Made by a program: the position numbers and the translations under genes
Source: Anoxybacillus flavithermus
GTDB taxonomy: Bacteria; Bacillota; Bacilli; Bacillales; Anoxybacillaceae
Direction of reading: 5' to 3'
Assembly: GCF_002742685.1 (NCBI RefSeq)
Contig: NZ_PEDM01000001.1
Location: forward strand, 310,001 to 374,000
Length of the DNA: 64,000 bases
In this document: positions 62,491-64,000 of the stretch, piece by piece
Numbering within the stretch: position 1 is the first letter of the stretch
Layout of the letters: the number at the start of each line of letters is the position of its first letter
The notes under the pieces: model-generated
Seen by the model: only the letters and a program-made list of their open reading frames with translations
Told to the model about the DNA's origin: nothing
Databases searched by the model: none

Positions 62491-62512
62491 AGCCATTGCC
62501 TAGGCAATGGCT
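62491..62512. terminator. palindromic terminator of the secreted-protein gene
   Basis: AGCCATTGCC-TA-GGCAATGGCT is a 22-bp perfect palindrome flanked by A/T runs. It overlaps the stop codon. Confidence 0.65.
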
Positions 62513-63143
62513 AATGGCGGATAAAGTCGATGTGAGTGCCTTGGAAAAAGCCATCTTTATATTCGTATGTGACGATGAAACTGCCGATATATTCGCCTTT
62601 TTTTCGTTCGAGAAGTAAAACAGCCTTCAGTTTTTGTTTGTCGAGCGCGTATTTTACAAAGCGATCGAACGTCACTTTCATCCCTTTTTCGCCTTGGCGA
62701 TTGTACGGAATGAGTGCATGGACATGGTCGATGACAATCTCCGTTCCTTCGTCTGTCTCTTTCATTTTCATGCTTTTTAAAACGACAGTGCGCGGATCTT
62801 CGACGATCATTTCTTCTATGCCGTTTTCGCGATGGGCAAATACGTGCACTTCGTTTTTATACGTGCCGTTGCCGCGTGCTTTCACGAGAAAAACGACGAC
62901 ATCTTCCTTTCCATCGTCCGTTACATCAACGGAATACAATTGCGGATTGGCTTTCGGATCGTTCACGTGTTCCCATTCCGGAAACGCATACGTCTGTTGA
63001 CCGACGTGAAGCGTAAAATGGCGCACCCAATCTCCATCTTCTTTGCCACACAATTGCACGTTTGCTTCCTCTAATTTTTTCGTGCAAGTATCCCCATTGA
63101 ACGAAAGCGCTGTCATAACCGATAATAATAATGATAAAAACAT
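62511..63143 (-). CDS. secreted or lipid-free exported protein of unknown function
   Basis: A 210-residue protein. The N-terminal hydrophobic stretch MFLSLLLSVMTALSF is a short signal peptide. The mature part has a Cys pair (CTKKLEEANVQLC) and a strand-rich body with VDVTDDGKEDVVVFLVKARG, a pattern like calcium-binding VCBS/FG-GAP blades. SD GGAGGAC is 5 nt before ATG. I do not recognise a named family. It is expressed alone, between tRNA-Val and an HD-domain gene. Confidence 0.72.
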   Translation of the reverse strand: MFLSLLLSVMTALSFNGDTCTKKLEEANVQLCGKEDGDWVRHFTLHVGQQTYAFPEWEHVNDPKANPQLYSVDVTDDGKEDVVVFLVKARGNGTYKNEVHVFAHRENGIEEMIVEDPRTVVLKSMKMKETDEGTEIVIDHVHALIPYNRQGEKGMKVTFDRFVKYALDKQKLKAVLLLERKKGEYIGSFIVTYEYKDGFFQGTHIDFIRH

Positions 63144-63259
63144 ACGCGTCCTCCATACTTTTTCACTTAGTATGGAAGAAAAACAGAAAAATATGTATTG
63201 CCTTTATTAAATAAGACATGGTATGATAATCAGAAAAACAAAAAAAGGGGGAATGCACG

Positions 63260-63796
63260 ATGAGACGTGTCACATTAACTGACATCTTCCTTCACCCCAT
63301 CACCCAAAAGTATTTAAAACGCTCAGGCGTTGCACACGCCATTGCGACCGCATATCACGCGTATCGCCTCGCCTTGCAGTATGGAGTGAATGTTGATTTA
63401 GCGACAAAAGCGGCATTGCTTCATGATATTGGACATTATGAATGGTACTCAAACGGAACGTGGGACTATGAAACATATAAACAAAACGACATTCATGCGA
63501 TTAAAGGGGCGGAGCGAGCGCATAAACTGCTTATTCGACTCGGTGAACATCCTCAACACGCCAAAGAAATCGCCCTCGCCATTTTGCTTCATACCGATTC
63601 GTATCTTCCAGAAGGAGAGCTAAAACGAAAACCGCTTCAGACGATCGTTAAACTTGCCGATGAAGCAGATGAAGAACCAGGCGGCAAACATCACTATCGC
63701 CAAATCGATGACGAACTCGCTTTGAAAAAAATTCAACAACTCGATCGCATGGTCGAGCAACAACTGCAACGCGATGCCCTCGACCAAATTAGCTAA
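63260..63796 (+). CDS. HD-domain metal-dependent phosphohydrolase family protein
   Basis: A 178-residue soluble protein. HD-superfamily ligands are visible as His in the first helices (AHAIATAYHAYRLALQYG), the HD pair in AALLHDIGHYEW, His in IHAIKGAERA, and a late Asp in VKLADEADEE. Such proteins hydrolyse nucleotides or related phosphates; the substrate is unknown. SD AAAGGGGGA precedes ATG. It is a single gene. Confidence 0.85.
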   Translation: MRRVTLTDIFLHPITQKYLKRSGVAHAIATAYHAYRLALQYGVNVDLATKAALLHDIGHYEWYSNGTWDYETYKQNDIHAIKGAERAHKLLIRLGEHPQHAKEIALAILLHTDSYLPEGELKRKPLQTIVKLADEADEEPGGKHHYRQIDDELALKKIQQLDRMVEQQLQRDALDQIS

Positions 63797-63816
63797 GGCT
63801 AGGCATATGCCTAGCC
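63797..63816. terminator. palindromic terminator between the HD gene and the PLP enzyme gene
   Basis: GGCTAGGCATATGCCTAGCC is a 20-bp perfect palindrome between converging genes. U-tracts are lacking, so efficiency is uncertain. Confidence 0.55.
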
Positions 63817-64000
63817 TATACGTATGATAACGCCTGTTCAAAGTCAGCAATTAAATCATCGATCGCCTCGAGTCCGACGCTTATGCGCAACAAACCGTCC
63901 GTAATGCCGCGACGAAGGCGTTCTGCTTTCGGCATCGCCGCATGCGACATTTTTGCCGGATAAGATAAAATCGACTCTACCGCTCCTAAACTAACCGCAA
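63816..64000 (-). CDS. Cys/Met metabolism PLP-dependent enzyme (C-terminal fragment)
   Basis: The last 61 codons of a gene running past the window edge. The C-terminal motif is AVSLGAVESILSYPAKMSHA, then MPKAERLRRGITDGLLRISV and the end IADFEQALSYV. This is characteristic of cystathionine gamma-synthase, cystathionine beta-lyase or homocysteine synthase (MetI/MetC type). Which of these cannot be told from the tail. Confidence 0.9.
   Translation of the reverse strand, partial: AVSLGAVESILSYPAKMSHAAMPKAERLRRGITDGLLRISVGLEAIDDLIADFEQALSYV

Overview
The window looks like a chromosomal segment from a moderately thermophilic, spore-forming Bacillaceae, most likely Anoxybacillus or a close Geobacillus relative. 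The grounds are the lutABC, ansAB, ysfBCD-like and ykoST-like gene sets, KinA/KinB-type sporulation kinases, strong purine-rich ribosome binding sites, frequent TTG/GTG starts and mid-40s GC. The species name is an inference. There is no rRNA, CRISPR array, complete insertion sequence or prophage. One tRNA-Val is present.

Layout. 1-4.5 kb: the 3' part of mtnA followed by a translationally coupled sugar-type ABC importer, probably for methylthioribose or a related pentose. 4.5-8.5 kb: a soluble globin-type chemoreceptor and a four-PAS histidine kinase with a near-perfect SigH promoter. 8.6-14.3 kb: lactate utilisation, with lutABC, the repressor gene lutR and the permease gene lutP. The two lut promoters carry matching 11-bp operators. 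14.4-18.3 kb: a B12/radical-SAM protein, a low-GC island with a DUF3800 gene beside a promoter-driven structured RNA, a three-gene operon of very small proteins, and a DUF3905-like gene. 18.3-25.6 kb: a disaccharide phosphorolysis regulon (MalEFG-type importer, GH65 phosphorylase, beta-phosphoglucomutase, LacI-type repressor) with two identical operators.

25.7-31.5 kb: a chemoreceptor, then a CdaR-type regulator and glycolate oxidase GlcD/GlcF. 31.5-35.5 kb: an orphan phage-type replication protein, ferritin, a TerC-family exporter under a yybP-ykoY manganese riboswitch, and an APC permease. 35.5-43.5 kb: a KinB-like kinase, an MFS exporter, a YkoT/YkoS-type envelope glycosylation pair, a CwlC-like amidase, a HipA-like kinase and a frameshifted glycosyltransferase. 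43.5-50.5 kb: an accessory zone with two decayed genes, an azoreductase, two Rpn-family nuclease genes, a decayed Rpn tail, 25-bp direct repeats and a D-amino-acid operon (racemase plus DUF1611/DgcN-like). 50.5-57.7 kb: a third kinase, the ansR/ansA-ansB-malic enzyme cluster, and a Ser/Thr kinase coupled to a His-rich peptide. 57.8-64 kb: AzlCD, an EamA exporter, a MarR-controlled quinone-reductase operon, tRNA-Val, a secreted protein, an HD-domain protein and the 3' end of a Cys/Met PLP enzyme.

The best candidate for an undescribed system is the DUF3800 protein plus adjacent structured RNA at 16.2-17.3 kb. The RNA has a consensus-like promoter, two hairpins sharing the same apical motif, a closing helix and a terminator. 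It resembles in arrangement the DUF3800-associated RNA motifs known from comparative genomics, whose function is not known to me.
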